From assembly GCA_024233285.1 (NCBI GenBank), contig JACKPU010000002.1:186001-250000 (forward strand): a stretch of DNA of 64,000 nucleotides, written 5' to 3'. Numbering within the stretch: the stretch's first letter is position 1; every line of letters begins with the position of its first letter. Below the pieces are notes generated by a model. The model was given only the letters and a program-made list of their open reading frames with translations. It did no database searches and had not been told where the DNA came from. Shown one piece after another: positions 35,415-43,621 of this stretch. The stretch is from Opitutaceae bacterium (GTDB lineage Bacteria; Verrucomicrobiota; Verrucomicrobiia; Opitutales; Opitutaceae). The position numbers and the translations under genes were made by a program.

Positions 35415-36293
35415 GTGACACTCACGCATTTCATCGGCAGTGAACTCGTAACGGCGGTCGGCCGGCTCAAGCCCGCGCAGGTGCTCGGACCATGGCGCAA
35501 GCACACCCCGGCGGAGTCCCGGCGCCGCGCCCGGTTCGTGCCGGCGTTGTATGACGATGATCACGCGCATGGCCACGCGGAGCTGTGCCTGATGTTGGAG
35601 GGACAATGTGTATTCAGTCTCGATCACGCGGCGGCGGTTTTACGCCCCGGGGACTTGGTCGTGTGCCCGGCAGGGCATCCGCATGCCGAGGCGTTTGTGC
35701 GCAAGAGCGATCCTTATCGGCTGGTTTGGTGGAGCTTGAACGCTGACGAACCGACGCTGCATGTGACCCGCTACACGCGCCGGGGAGGCTTCGCGATGGA
35801 TCATCGCATGACCTTGGCCACGCTGCCGGCGGAGGCCCGCCAACGGCTGGCCACGCTGCGCGGCTTGGCGGCGGGACCTGCGGCCCCGGATCTCGAGTCC
35901 ATGCGCGAGGCGATGCTCACCTTGACACTGGCGCTGTATCGCCGGGCACTGGATGGCGGCGAAAAACAGCTCGATACGCGCGCCCAACTTGTGCGGCGGG
36001 CGGCGGAGTTCGTGAAGGCGCATGCGCGTGAACCGCTGACGCTGGCCAGCGTGGCGCGGGCGGTGCACGTGTCGCCGAATTACCTGACGGGCTTGTTTCG
36101 TTCGGAAACCGGCACGTCACTCGGGCAGTTCATTTTGCAGGAACGCATGGCATCTGCGCAGGAGCTGCTGCGCCAACCGGGGGCGAGCGTCAAAGCCGTG
36201 GCCTTGGAACTCGGGTTCGCGGATCCCTTCACGTTCAGTCGCGCGTTCAAGCGCGTGACCGGCCGGGCCCCGAGCCATTTGTTGCAAGGTTGA
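35415..36293 (+). CDS. AraC-family transcriptional regulator
   Basis: A regulator of about 292 residues. The N-terminal cupin-like sensing domain has DDDHAHGHAELCLMLEGQC and LRPGDLVVCPAGHPHAEAF. The C-terminal double HTH starts with PLTLASVARAVHVSPNYLTG and includes SVKAVALELGFADPFTFSRA and FKRVTGRAPS. AraC proteins with this cupin often sense sugars. The start is uncertain: GTG 35415 is proposed, while ATGs at 35376 or 35385 lie closer to the divergent oxidoreductase start. The compact divergent layout suggests it controls that oxidoreductase. Confidence 0.85.
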   Translation: MTLTHFIGSELVTAVGRLKPAQVLGPWRKHTPAESRRRARFVPALYDDDHAHGHAELCLMLEGQCVFSLDHAAAVLRPGDLVVCPAGHPHAEAFVRKSDPYRLVWWSLNADEPTLHVTRYTRRGGFAMDHRMTLATLPAEARQRLATLRGLAAGPAAPDLESMREAMLTLTLALYRRALDGGEKQLDTRAQLVRRAAEFVKAHAREPLTLASVARAVHVSPNYLTGLFRSETGTSLGQFILQERMASAQELLRQPGASVKAVALELGFADPFTFSRAFKRVTGRAPSHLLQG

Positions 36294-36333
36294 CAGCCGC
36301 CGAGGCTGCGGCCCTACCTGATTCCACTTCATT

Positions 36334-37233
36334 ATGGAGCAGTCCTTTCCCCGGCCTTTTCCGGCGCTCACCCCCGCGCAGCGCTATCATTTCGATGCCT
36401 TCGGGTATGTGGTCGTGCCCGGCGTGTTGAGTGCCGACGAATGTGCGGCCATTCAAGCCGCCATGCGGCGCGTGCGCGGCGAGATTCGCGCGCGCCCGGC
36501 GGGTTATCAACCGCAGCCCGGCGAACCCAAATTCATCAGCGATCAGCCGCACCACGTCTTCATCGGCGACATGATGGAATGCGATCCGCTTTTCACGGCC
36601 TATGCGACGCATCCGCGACTGGTGAGCATGGCAGAGGAGGTCATCGGCGGCGAGGCACGCATCGTGGAACTCAACGCGCATTTGAACACGCGCAGTCCGA
36701 AATACGTGCCCGGCGAAGCGCCGAAATATGATTTTCACAACGGCACCGACGTGCCGTTTTCGAGCCACACCAAGCACGGGCTTTATCACTGCAACTTCGT
36801 CAAAACGCTGACCAACCTCACCGAGCTGGGTCCCGATGACGGCGGCACGGTGGTGGTGGCCGGCAGCCACAAGATTGACCTGCCGGTCGAGGACATGATC
36901 GCCCGCGCTTACGAAGACCGGTCGTTGATCCATCAGGTCATTGCCCCCGCAGGTTCGACCCTGCTTTTCGCCGAAACGTTGATTCACGCCACCGGTCAGC
37001 TGCGCAGCGATCGCGAGCGCGCGATCATCATCACCGGTTACGGCAGCACGATGATGCCGTATTGGGGCGGGGCGGCCCTCACGCCGGAGTTTGTCGCTAA
37101 GATTCCGGACCACCTGCGCAACCTCTACCTCGGGAAGGCCCATTGGACGCGCGGACCGCGCTATCGCCAGCTGACGGATCCGGTGGACACCCGCACATTC
37201 ACGCTGGCCGACGGCTGGCATGCGCCGGTGTAA
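36334..37233 (+). CDS. phytanoyl-CoA dioxygenase (PhyH)-family protein
   Basis: A 299-residue double-stranded beta-helix protein. It begins FDAFGYVVVPGVLSADECAA and has GGTVVVAGSHK and the distal His in ETLIHATG, followed by an Arg/Ile strand (RAIIITGYG). PhyH-type enzymes bind Fe(II) by HxD...H and use 2-oxoglutarate. The expected HxD position reads YHCNF, with Asn where Asp is normal, so the metal site may be altered or a nearby Asp may substitute. The gene lies 40 bases after araC and before a DegT aminotransferase, probably in a secondary or sugar-metabolism cluster. Confidence 0.82.
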   Translation: MEQSFPRPFPALTPAQRYHFDAFGYVVVPGVLSADECAAIQAAMRRVRGEIRARPAGYQPQPGEPKFISDQPHHVFIGDMMECDPLFTAYATHPRLVSMAEEVIGGEARIVELNAHLNTRSPKYVPGEAPKYDFHNGTDVPFSSHTKHGLYHCNFVKTLTNLTELGPDDGGTVVVAGSHKIDLPVEDMIARAYEDRSLIHQVIAPAGSTLLFAETLIHATGQLRSDRERAIIITGYGSTMMPYWGGAALTPEFVAKIPDHLRNLYLGKAHWTRGPRYRQLTDPVDTRTFTLADGWHAPV

Positions 37234-37300
37234 GTTTCGACATGGCTTCGTAATGCCGGCCATTCCCACTTTCGCCGCCGCCTGCTAGACTGATGGCACC

Positions 37301-38626
37301 ATGAGTTCCGTCATTGCCCCGAATGCTTCCAAACTCGCCCTCTTGGGCGGCACCAAGGTGGGTGAGGTCACCTACTCGAAATTCCCCGTCTTTTCGGACC
37401 GCGCGATTGAGCGCGTGGTTGAAGTGCTGCGCGCCGGCAAGGCCATCGGCCTCGGCCGGTTTCATTCGCCCGAGATCGAAGAAGCGGAGCTGACGATCTC
37501 GCGCTACCACGGCGGCCGCGAAGTGCTCGCGGTCGGTTCGGGTCACGCCGCGCTGCAATGTGCGTTGGCCGGTCTCGAAATCTGCAACGGCGACGAAGTC
37601 ATCACCACGCCCTACACGTGGGGCGCGTCGATTTCCTGCATCCTGCACCAGAACGCGATTCCGGTGTTCGTTGATGTCGAGGCTGACACCGGCGTGATTG
37701 ATCCGGCGCAGATCGAAGCCGCGATCACGCCGCGCACGAAGGCGATTCTTGCGGTGCACATTTTCGGCCAGCCGGCCAATTTGCAAAAGCTCCGCGCCAT
37801 CGCCGACAAGCACGGTCTCGCGCTGATCGAGGACGGCAGTCAGGCCCACGGTGCCGAAATCGGCGGCGTGAAGGTGGGCAACGTCGGCGATGCCGCCGGC
37901 TTCTCCTGCATGGGCGGCAAGGTGCTGCCGACGACCGAAGCCGGCTATCTCGTCACGCCGAGCAAAGATGTATTCTGGAAGGCCGCGATGATCGGCCAGC
38001 ATATGGGCCGATCGCCGGAGAAGGATTTTCCGAATGAACTGCGCCCGTGGGTGGATTCGTTGGTTTATACGCATCGCGTCACGCCGCTCAACGCCGTGCT
38101 GTTGACCGAGCAATTCGGAGTGATCGATGCCTGGGTGAATGAGCGCCGCCGCCATGCGGAGTTGTTCCGCGCCAAAATCGCGGATGCGAAATATCTCAAA
38201 CTGCCCGATTACGCTCCGGGCGTGAAGCCGGTCTATCACTTGCTCACGATGAACTTTGATGCCGAGGCGGCCGGGGTGACGCGCGATACGTTTGCCGCGG
38301 CGCTGAAGGCCGAGGGTATGCTCGCGTTCGGCTATGTGCCGTCGCCGATTCCCGATTGGAAACGGTTGCACTGGCAGGGCTACGAAGGTCCGCGCGTCAA
38401 CTGGCTGCAGGCGCTCGAAAAAGCCGGCGTCGATTACCGCGGTATGGCGCTGCCCAACTGCCGTCATCGCGTCGCCAACTCGATTGAGACCCGTTTCGAC
38501 TTCATCGACAATCAGGAGGCGATGGTCAGTCGCATGGCGGAGGTCATTCACAAAGTGGAGGCCAACATCGGCGCCCTGCGCGATCATGAACGCAGCGCCG
38601 GCCCGGCGGCTCCCGCCAAACGCTGA
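37301..38626 (+). CDS. DegT/DnrJ/EryC1/StrS-family aminotransferase
   Basis: A 441-residue PLP enzyme of the sugar-aminotransferase family. It has LAVGSGHAALQCALAGLE, the segment VITTPYTWGASISCILHQNA, EDGSQAHGAEIGG and the PLP-lysine region CMGGKVLPTTEAGYLV (Lys about 207). C-terminal ALPNCRHRV resembles the family's substrate loop. Members aminate keto-sugars or, in a few cases, act as dehydratases. It follows the PhyH gene after 67 bases on the same strand; the substrate is unknown. Confidence 0.9.
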   Translation: MSSVIAPNASKLALLGGTKVGEVTYSKFPVFSDRAIERVVEVLRAGKAIGLGRFHSPEIEEAELTISRYHGGREVLAVGSGHAALQCALAGLEICNGDEVITTPYTWGASISCILHQNAIPVFVDVEADTGVIDPAQIEAAITPRTKAILAVHIFGQPANLQKLRAIADKHGLALIEDGSQAHGAEIGGVKVGNVGDAAGFSCMGGKVLPTTEAGYLVTPSKDVFWKAAMIGQHMGRSPEKDFPNELRPWVDSLVYTHRVTPLNAVLLTEQFGVIDAWVNERRRHAELFRAKIADAKYLKLPDYAPGVKPVYHLLTMNFDAEAAGVTRDTFAAALKAEGMLAFGYVPSPIPDWKRLHWQGYEGPRVNWLQALEKAGVDYRGMALPNCRHRVANSIETRFDFIDNQEAMVSRMAEVIHKVEANIGALRDHERSAGPAAPAKR

Positions 38627-38651
38627 TGGAGATTGGACCATGACTTGGATT

Positions 38652-38722
38652 GACGCGGCGAGGGCGCCGCGTCCCCATGGGTGAAACAATTGAATGCTGG
38701 AGCCGCGCCGCCCTCGGCGCGG
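38652..38722. repeat. pair of GC-rich hairpins (REP-like) after the DegT gene
   Basis: Two perfect 8-bp stems lie 29 bases apart: gacggc-type arms 38652-38659/38666-38673 (gacgcggc and gccgcgtc, loop gagggc) and 38703-38710/38715-38722 (ccgcgccg and cggcgcgg, loop ccct). The loop sequences are complementary (agggc-like and ccct), so the whole unit is also an imperfect larger palindrome. It fills most of the 121-base gap between the DegT and ceramidase-like genes. Confidence 0.6.
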
Positions 38723-38747
38723 AAGTGCTGGTTTTAATTTCCCCTCT

Positions 38748-40106
38748 ATGAAAGCAGGATTCGGCAGAGCAGACATTACCCCGCGACTCGGCGTGCAACT
38801 CGCGGGCTACGGTCCGTATCGCAATCGTCAGGCGCAGGAAATCGTGACCCCGCTTTGGGCGCGAGCCATGGTGGTGGCACAGGGACGCAAGCGCGCGGTA
38901 TTGATCAGCGTGGATGGCTGCGGCACGCCGCGGAAACTCGCCCGGCGCATCCGGGCCGCCGTGGTCGCGCGCATCGGCGGCAGAACGACGGAGGTGATGG
39001 TTTCCGCCACGCATACCCACAGCGCGCCCGGCGTCGCCGGCATGTTCGGCTGGGGCGAGGCCGACATGATGTATTTGGAGACCCTGCCAACGCGCATTGC
39101 GGAAGCGGCGGTGCAGGCGGTGGCCAATCTGACGGACGTCGAATGGCGCCATGCGCACGCTCCCTGCGAGGGGATCGCGGTCAATCGTGAGACCGATACG
39201 GGTTTTGCCCTGAACGAAAATTTTGCCGAGCGCATGGATCCGCAGTGGCGCCCGGCTAAACCGGAGCACACGGATCCGACCGTTCGCGTATTGGCCGCCT
39301 ATGCCGGCGGCAAACTTATCGGCTTGCTGCATCATTTCGGCTGCCACCCGGTTGTTTACGGGGAAAAGACCGCGGCGATTCACGGCGATTATGCCGGCTT
39401 GGCTTCGTTGTCTTTGGAGGCAAAGCACGTCGGCGCGGTCGCGATGTTTTTGCCCGGCGCGCTGGGCGACATCAATCCGAAGCTCAATCACCGTGTGCTT
39501 TCCGAGTCGCGTCGCGCATTGAAAGCGATTGGTAAGCAATACGCGGCGGCCGTTTCCGGCGCTTTGCGCGCCGCGGAACCGATCACAGCCGACAAGTTGG
39601 CAGTGGTGCAGCGCGACACCGTGTTCTCGCGGCAGAAATGGTCGCGCAAAAAAGTCGAGCGACGCATCGCCGAGCTGGAAAAGATTTTTGCGCAACCCGG
39701 TGTGACCGACAACCCGTTTACCGGCGGTCAGCCGCCGCTCATGACCAACGGGATGGAATTGGCGCGCCTGCAGGGACTGCGGCAAGTGTTGTCGGAATAC
39801 CGTGGTGCGACTCCGCCGAATCCGACGGTGTGCCTGCACGGCATGCGCATCGGACCGGTGGCGCTGCTGGGCTGCGGATTGGAAGCGTATCACAGTCTGC
39901 AGGCGCCGGTGCTGCAGGGTTCGCCGCATCCGCATACGTGGTTGATCAGCTTGGTCGGCGGCACCGGTTATGCGCCGGATCGCGCGGCGATTGAACGCGC
40001 TGGTTATGCCGGTGATTTCGTGCCGCTCGTCACGGGTGAACTACCCTACGTAAAAATCTACGACGAGTTGCCGCGCGCGCTCGTGAAACTGGCGCTAGAG
40101 TTGTGA
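38748..40106 (+). CDS. neutral/alkaline ceramidase-like hydrolase
   Basis: A 452-residue protein resembling the N-terminal catalytic domain of neutral ceramidases. It has FGRADITPRLGVQLAGYGP, the catalytic-region motif SATHTHSAPGVAGM, HHFGCHPVVYG, IHGDYAGLAS and MFLPGALGDINP. The His residues are zinc ligands in the solved family. It lacks an obvious signal peptide and the C-terminal domain of true ceramidases, so the substrate may not be ceramide; such short forms are common in Planctomycetes/Verrucomicrobia. ATG 38748 is where homology begins. A REP-like element and a terminator follow. Confidence 0.82.
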   Translation: MKAGFGRADITPRLGVQLAGYGPYRNRQAQEIVTPLWARAMVVAQGRKRAVLISVDGCGTPRKLARRIRAAVVARIGGRTTEVMVSATHTHSAPGVAGMFGWGEADMMYLETLPTRIAEAAVQAVANLTDVEWRHAHAPCEGIAVNRETDTGFALNENFAERMDPQWRPAKPEHTDPTVRVLAAYAGGKLIGLLHHFGCHPVVYGEKTAAIHGDYAGLASLSLEAKHVGAVAMFLPGALGDINPKLNHRVLSESRRALKAIGKQYAAAVSGALRAAEPITADKLAVVQRDTVFSRQKWSRKKVERRIAELEKIFAQPGVTDNPFTGGQPPLMTNGMELARLQGLRQVLSEYRGATPPNPTVCLHGMRIGPVALLGCGLEAYHSLQAPVLQGSPHPHTWLISLVGGTGYAPDRAAIERAGYAGDFVPLVTGELPYVKIYDELPRALVKLALEL

Positions 40107-40160
40107 TGTAGGCCCGGCCAATGAAGTGGCGGCGGTGGCGGTGAAAGTGTCGGGATGAAT

Positions 40161-40236
40161 TGTAGGGCGGGATCGCTGATCCCGACAAAACGAAAACGCT
40201 TGGTTATCAAGGCGGGATCAGCGATCCCGCCCTACA
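40161..40236. repeat. REP-like palindromic element, copy 1
   Basis: Perfect 24-base inverted arms at 40161-40184 (tgtagggcgggatcgctgat, then cccg) and 40213-40236 enclose a 28-base AT-richer centre. Each arm is itself a hairpin (cgggatc, 3-base loop, gatcccg). A close copy occurs at 63870-63945. Both lie between genes, as expected for REP/BIME-type elements. Confidence 0.85.
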
Positions 40237-40269
40237 AAAAAGCCGCGTCGAAATTCGACGCGGCTTTTT
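40237..40269. terminator. bidirectional Rho-independent terminator
   Basis: A 16-base inverted repeat (aaaaagccgcgtcgaa and its complement, one central base) with T-runs on both strands. It starts next to the REP-like element and serves the convergent ceramidase-like (plus) and MetE-like (minus) genes. Confidence 0.9.
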
Positions 40270-40294
40270 GATGGTATGAATGGGCGATGCTCGC

Positions 40295-41320
40295 TCAGCG
40301 GCCGAGGTATTTGTCACGGCCGAGGACGAGGGCCTCGAGTTTGCGATCGGAGATGGAGCGCTTGAGCATCCAGAAACCGCAATCGGGGTGCACCCAGCGC
40401 ACGCGGCCTTCGCCGACCTTCTTTTCGACGGCTTCGATGCGCGCGGCGATCTCGTCGGGCGTTTCGATGTGGTTGACCTTGATGTCCACCACGCCGACGC
40501 CCAGGGCGATCTTCTTGTCGATGTGTTTGAGGGCATCGAGGTCGCTCTTCGGGCGATGCGCGAGTTCGAGCACGAGGTGGTCGCAGTGCAGCGCGTTGAG
40601 GAAATCGACGAGCTTCTTCCAATTGCCGGCCTGAATGGTCTGGCCGCCGTAATTGCCGAAGCAGAAGTGCACGGCGCGCTCGGTGCCCTTGTCGATGGCA
40701 TCGAGCACGACGTTCATCGCGGCGGCGGCGAGCGGGGCGTCGGCGGGATTGCCCGGGATGTTGGCCTCGTCTACCTGAACGCAGGCGGTCGGGAGCTTCG
40801 GCATCTGCGCGGCGAGCACCTCGGCGATCGCCATGGTGAGATCGGCAAAGTTGCCGTAATGGTGATCGAGCAGCGTGCGCGAGAGCATGTAGGGGCTCGT
40901 CACGGTGAACTTGAACGGTCCGCCGGCGACGGCGGCGGCGCGCTGGCAGTCGACGAGCAGATTGAACGAACCTTCGCCGAGTTTGCTTTCGACGACGCCG
41001 GCGGGCTTGCGGCGGAAGCCCATCGGGTGATGGCGGGAAAACTCATCAGTGACGGAGCGGCCGACCACGGACGAGATGCCGGCCATCGGACGGATGAAAT
41101 ACTCGATCATGCCGTTCGTGTCGGGGTGGTTTACATCGAAGCGGTAGAGTTCGCCGTCGGTGGGCAGGTCGATGCCGACCTGGCGCTGAATATCGAACAC
41201 GACGCGGGTGGCGTCGATCACCGCCTGCTCGCTCGGAAGCGCCGCGAGCCAGTCGGGCACGGGATAGGAGCCGACGGTGGTGGTCAGGATGCGAGGTTTT
41301 GATGGGATCTTATATGCCAT
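40295..41320 (-). CDS. MetE C-terminal-domain-like methyltransferase
   Basis: A 341-residue protein equal to the catalytic C-terminal barrel of cobalamin-independent methionine synthase, without the N-terminal barrel. It begins with TTTVGSYPVPDWLAAL. The zinc ligands are recognisable: His and Cys in RAVHFCFGNYGG, Glu in LVLELAH and Cys in HPDCGFWML. Archaeal MetE and related methylcobamide-dependent enzymes have this short form, so the methyl donor may not be folate. ATG 41320 fits the family; an earlier in-frame reading overlaps the receiver gene. It ends at the shared terminator. Confidence 0.85.
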   Translation of the reverse strand: MAYKIPSKPRILTTTVGSYPVPDWLAALPSEQAVIDATRVVFDIQRQVGIDLPTDGELYRFDVNHPDTNGMIEYFIRPMAGISSVVGRSVTDEFSRHHPMGFRRKPAGVVESKLGEGSFNLLVDCQRAAAVAGGPFKFTVTSPYMLSRTLLDHHYGNFADLTMAIAEVLAAQMPKLPTACVQVDEANIPGNPADAPLAAAAMNVVLDAIDKGTERAVHFCFGNYGGQTIQAGNWKKLVDFLNALHCDHLVLELAHRPKSDLDALKHIDKKIALGVGVVDIKVNHIETPDEIAARIEAVEKKVGEGRVRWVHPDCGFWMLKRSISDRKLEALVLGRDKYLGR

Positions 41321-41390
41321 GGAAATGAGAGCGGACCAAAAACCTGGCGCGAGAACGAGAACAAATCGCGACCGGGGCGATTTCGGCGGG

Positions 41391-41765
41391 TCAACGCGGC
41401 TTTTCGCCGAGCAGTTCCTTGATGCTTTCGCCGATTTTGGCGAGCGGCGTGGTCTTCTCAAGGTAGAGGTTGACCATGTTGCGGATGACTTGCTCGACGA
41501 CGTCTTCGTCGAAAAGCACGCCGGTGAGCAGTATGACGGGCAGGTCCGGTCGCTGCCGCTTGATGCGCGCGATGATTTCGAAGCCGTCGCCGTCTTCCAG
41601 TTGCAGATCGGAGATGAGCAGGTCCGGCGGGGTCTTTTCCGCCAGCCGGACCGCCTCGTGCACACTGGCGGCCGCGGTGACGCTGTAGCCGTTGGCGGTG
41701 AGATATCCCGTGAGTAATTCGCGGATGGTGACTTCGTCGTCCACGATCAAAATGTTTGTTTTCAT
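41391..41765 (-). CDS. stand-alone receiver-domain response regulator
   Basis: A 124-residue single REC domain: acidic pocket NILIVDDEVTIREL (Asp9, Asp10), phosphoacceptor Asp53 in DLLISDLQLEDGDG and switch residues around VILLTGV. The usual conserved Lys near residue 105 is not obvious: the segment reads RNMVNLYLEKTTPL, where Lys follows Glu. It has no output domain, so it should act by protein contact or in a phosphorelay. It lies 28 bases after the kinase-less sensor on the same strand. Confidence 0.88.
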   Translation of the reverse strand: MKTNILIVDDEVTIRELLTGYLTANGYSVTAAASVHEAVRLAEKTPPDLLISDLQLEDGDGFEIIARIKRQRPDLPVILLTGVLFDEDVVEQVIRNMVNLYLEKTTPLAKIGESIKELLGEKPR

Positions 41766-41793
41766 GTTACGTGCTGTAGTGATTGAGTTCGGT

Positions 41794-42933
41794 TCAGGCC
41801 CGCCCGGCTGATGGTGATTCGGTGATCTGAAGTGTGATGATGCCGCCGATGACTTTGTTTTGGTCGCGCAACGGATACAACGACAGCACCCCTGCGAGGT
41901 CGCCGCGCCGACTGGTGATGACGGCGGGTTGATCCCGCAGATCGCGACCCTCCTTCATGGCGGTGAGCACGGGATCGCCTTGGGTCCCGGCGGGAAAACG
42001 GATGACTTGTGAAAAGGATTGTTTGATCAGGTCCGCGGTGGTGCCGCCGGTCAGGCGCAAGGTTGCCGTGTTCACGCGGGTGATGGCTCCGGTCTTGGTG
42101 AGCACCAGCACGAGGTCGCTGATCGAATCAACGATACTGCGATTATAATGCAGCTGATGCTCCAGGGCCTGGTTGGCCCACTGGCGCTCAATGTTTTCGA
42201 GTGACAGTTTTTCGTTGGCGGCCGTGAGCTCGGCGGTGCGTTCCTGCACCTTGATCTCAAGCTGGGTGTTGGCCTCGGCCAGGGCGGTGGCCGCGCGGCG
42301 CCGGGCGGCCAGGTCGTCCCGAATGAGCCAGCCGGCGCCGGCGAGCAGCAGGAAGTTCACCGCCACGCCGGTCCAGACGATCCAGCGCGTGGATTGCGCC
42401 TGCAGATAGGCGGCGGAATCGCGTTCGCTAAGGATACCCAGCTGGGTTTCCCGCAGCTGAACCAGATGCCGTTGAATTTCGTTGCCGGTGGCGTTGGTGG
42501 TGAAGGCGATGAGTTGGGCGCGCACGCCGGCTTCGTCGCCCGCTTGCTTGGCGGCGATGATCTCGCGCATGGCTTGCATGCTCTTTTCGACCAGTGTGGT
42601 GATCTCACCGAGTCGGGAGCTCGTTTCCGGTTCGCGGCGAGTAAGTGCGCCGGCCAGTTCAAGACTGCCGGTCAGATCGGACGAGGCGTCGTTGAAGGTG
42701 TTGAGGTCCGCTTCCTCCCCGGTGGCGGCATAGGCGCGCAGGGTGGCGTGGGCGCGCAGCTGGGCGTTGAGCGCCTGGTCAAGGCGGTCGATCACGGCGT
42801 GCGTGTGGTTGACCCAATCGTTGGTCGCGGTCGATCGGCCGATGGTGCGGACCGATATCACGGCGATCGCGACGAGCACGATGAGAACGAACAGGAAGAA
42901 CAGCAGAATGCGCCTTAGGGTCGTGTCTTTCAT
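41794..42933 (-). CDS. CHASE3-PAS sensor protein lacking a kinase domain
   Basis: A 379-residue membrane sensor. A first helix (RILLFFLFVLIVLVAIAVIS) precedes a helical CHASE3-type extracytoplasmic domain (about 35-185). A second helix (VNFLLLAGAGWLIRD, about 195-210) and a coiled coil follow (LEIKVQERTAELTAANEKLS), then a PAS domain (DSISDLVLVLTKTGAITRVN). The protein stops after the PAS fold, where a HisKA/HATPase pair would normally follow; no such sequence exists downstream in any frame, because the REC gene begins 28 bases later. It could be a scaffold for a separate kinase. Confidence 0.85.
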   Translation of the reverse strand: MKDTTLRRILLFFLFVLIVLVAIAVISVRTIGRSTATNDWVNHTHAVIDRLDQALNAQLRAHATLRAYAATGEEADLNTFNDASSDLTGSLELAGALTRREPETSSRLGEITTLVEKSMQAMREIIAAKQAGDEAGVRAQLIAFTTNATGNEIQRHLVQLRETQLGILSERDSAAYLQAQSTRWIVWTGVAVNFLLLAGAGWLIRDDLAARRRAATALAEANTQLEIKVQERTAELTAANEKLSLENIERQWANQALEHQLHYNRSIVDSISDLVLVLTKTGAITRVNTATLRLTGGTTADLIKQSFSQVIRFPAGTQGDPVLTAMKEGRDLRDQPAVITSRRGDLAGVLSLYPLRDQNKVIGGIITLQITESPSAGRA

Positions 42934-42955
42934 TTGGCGGGGTGGTGGTGTTTTT

Positions 42956-43531
42956 TTAGTTCCGGCTGGCTTGGTGGTCGGGGTCGGATTCGGGAGGGTC
43001 GGTTTTCACCACGGTATAGACGGCACGCTTTTGGTAGGAGTCGTAGTCAAACGTGAACTCCTGTGCAAACGTCCAGTTGGCCTTGAGCGAGTCAGCGACT
43101 TTTGTCGCGATGTCGCGCAAGCGGCGGCCGGATTTGGTGAGGGTGAAGAAATACTTGCGGTTGTTGTAGTCGAGGTAGACGCGGTCGTCGTCCACGTAGC
43201 AGACGGCGTGGCCGACGTTTTTACCGATCATTTCCACGCGCACGAGCCGGGTTTTGTAACCGTGATGGCTGAGCACGTGGTCGGCGAGCACGGCGTAGTC
43301 GATGCAATCGCCGGCCTTGCGCGCGAGGAACTGCCGGGGATTGATCACGTCGAACGCGTCGCGCTGAAACCTGAAGTCCTCAAAGTAGGCGGCGAAGCGC
43401 TTGGGGGTCATTTTTGAATCGCCGAGCAGCTCCTCCATCGTGACACCGCGGGCGAGGGATGCGGCCAGCCCCAGAGCGAAAAGCAAGGCGCTGGCCTTGC
43501 GCGCAAACAGGTTGGCAAACCGGGGCGGCAT
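42956..43531 (-). CDS. transglutaminase-like cysteine peptidase family protein
   Basis: A 191-residue exported protein. The signal peptide is MPPRFANLFARKASALLFAL with cleavage near residue 29. A transglutaminase-like core has a Cys-His-Asp triad: Cys76 in RKAGDCIDYAVL, His108 in KNVGHAVCYV and Asp121 in VYLDYNN. Such small proteins act as peptidases, amidases or crosslinking enzymes; the substrate is unknown. ATG 43531 gives a normal signal peptide. It precedes the CHASE3-PAS gene by 22 bases, so it may belong to that signalling unit, and is divergent from the gene at 43622. Confidence 0.8.
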   Translation of the reverse strand: MPPRFANLFARKASALLFALGLAASLARGVTMEELLGDSKMTPKRFAAYFEDFRFQRDAFDVINPRQFLARKAGDCIDYAVLADHVLSHHGYKTRLVRVEMIGKNVGHAVCYVDDDRVYLDYNNRKYFFTLTKSGRRLRDIATKVADSLKANWTFAQEFTFDYDSYQKRAVYTVVKTDPPESDPDHQASRN

Positions 43532-43621
43532 CGGCGGATTGGACCGGTTCCGGGGGGCGATTTCGAGTGTTTTGTTACCGGCGGCGTTGCCTTGGGCGGG
43601 GGGAAGGCTATTCCCGGAATC

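Noticed and set aside
37199..38776. Minus-strand open frame opposite the DegT aminotransferase
   Set aside because: Antisense shadow with skewed composition and no motifs.
40161..40236. Considered whether the repeat was a CRISPR unit
   Set aside because: A single inverted pair with one spacer-like centre and no cas genes; the second copy is 23 kb away, which fits a REP-like element.
41363..41383. Short hairpin aaatcgc / gcgattt between the MetE-like and receiver genes
   Set aside because: Only 7 bp with a weak T-tail; could be chance, so it was not listed as a terminator.
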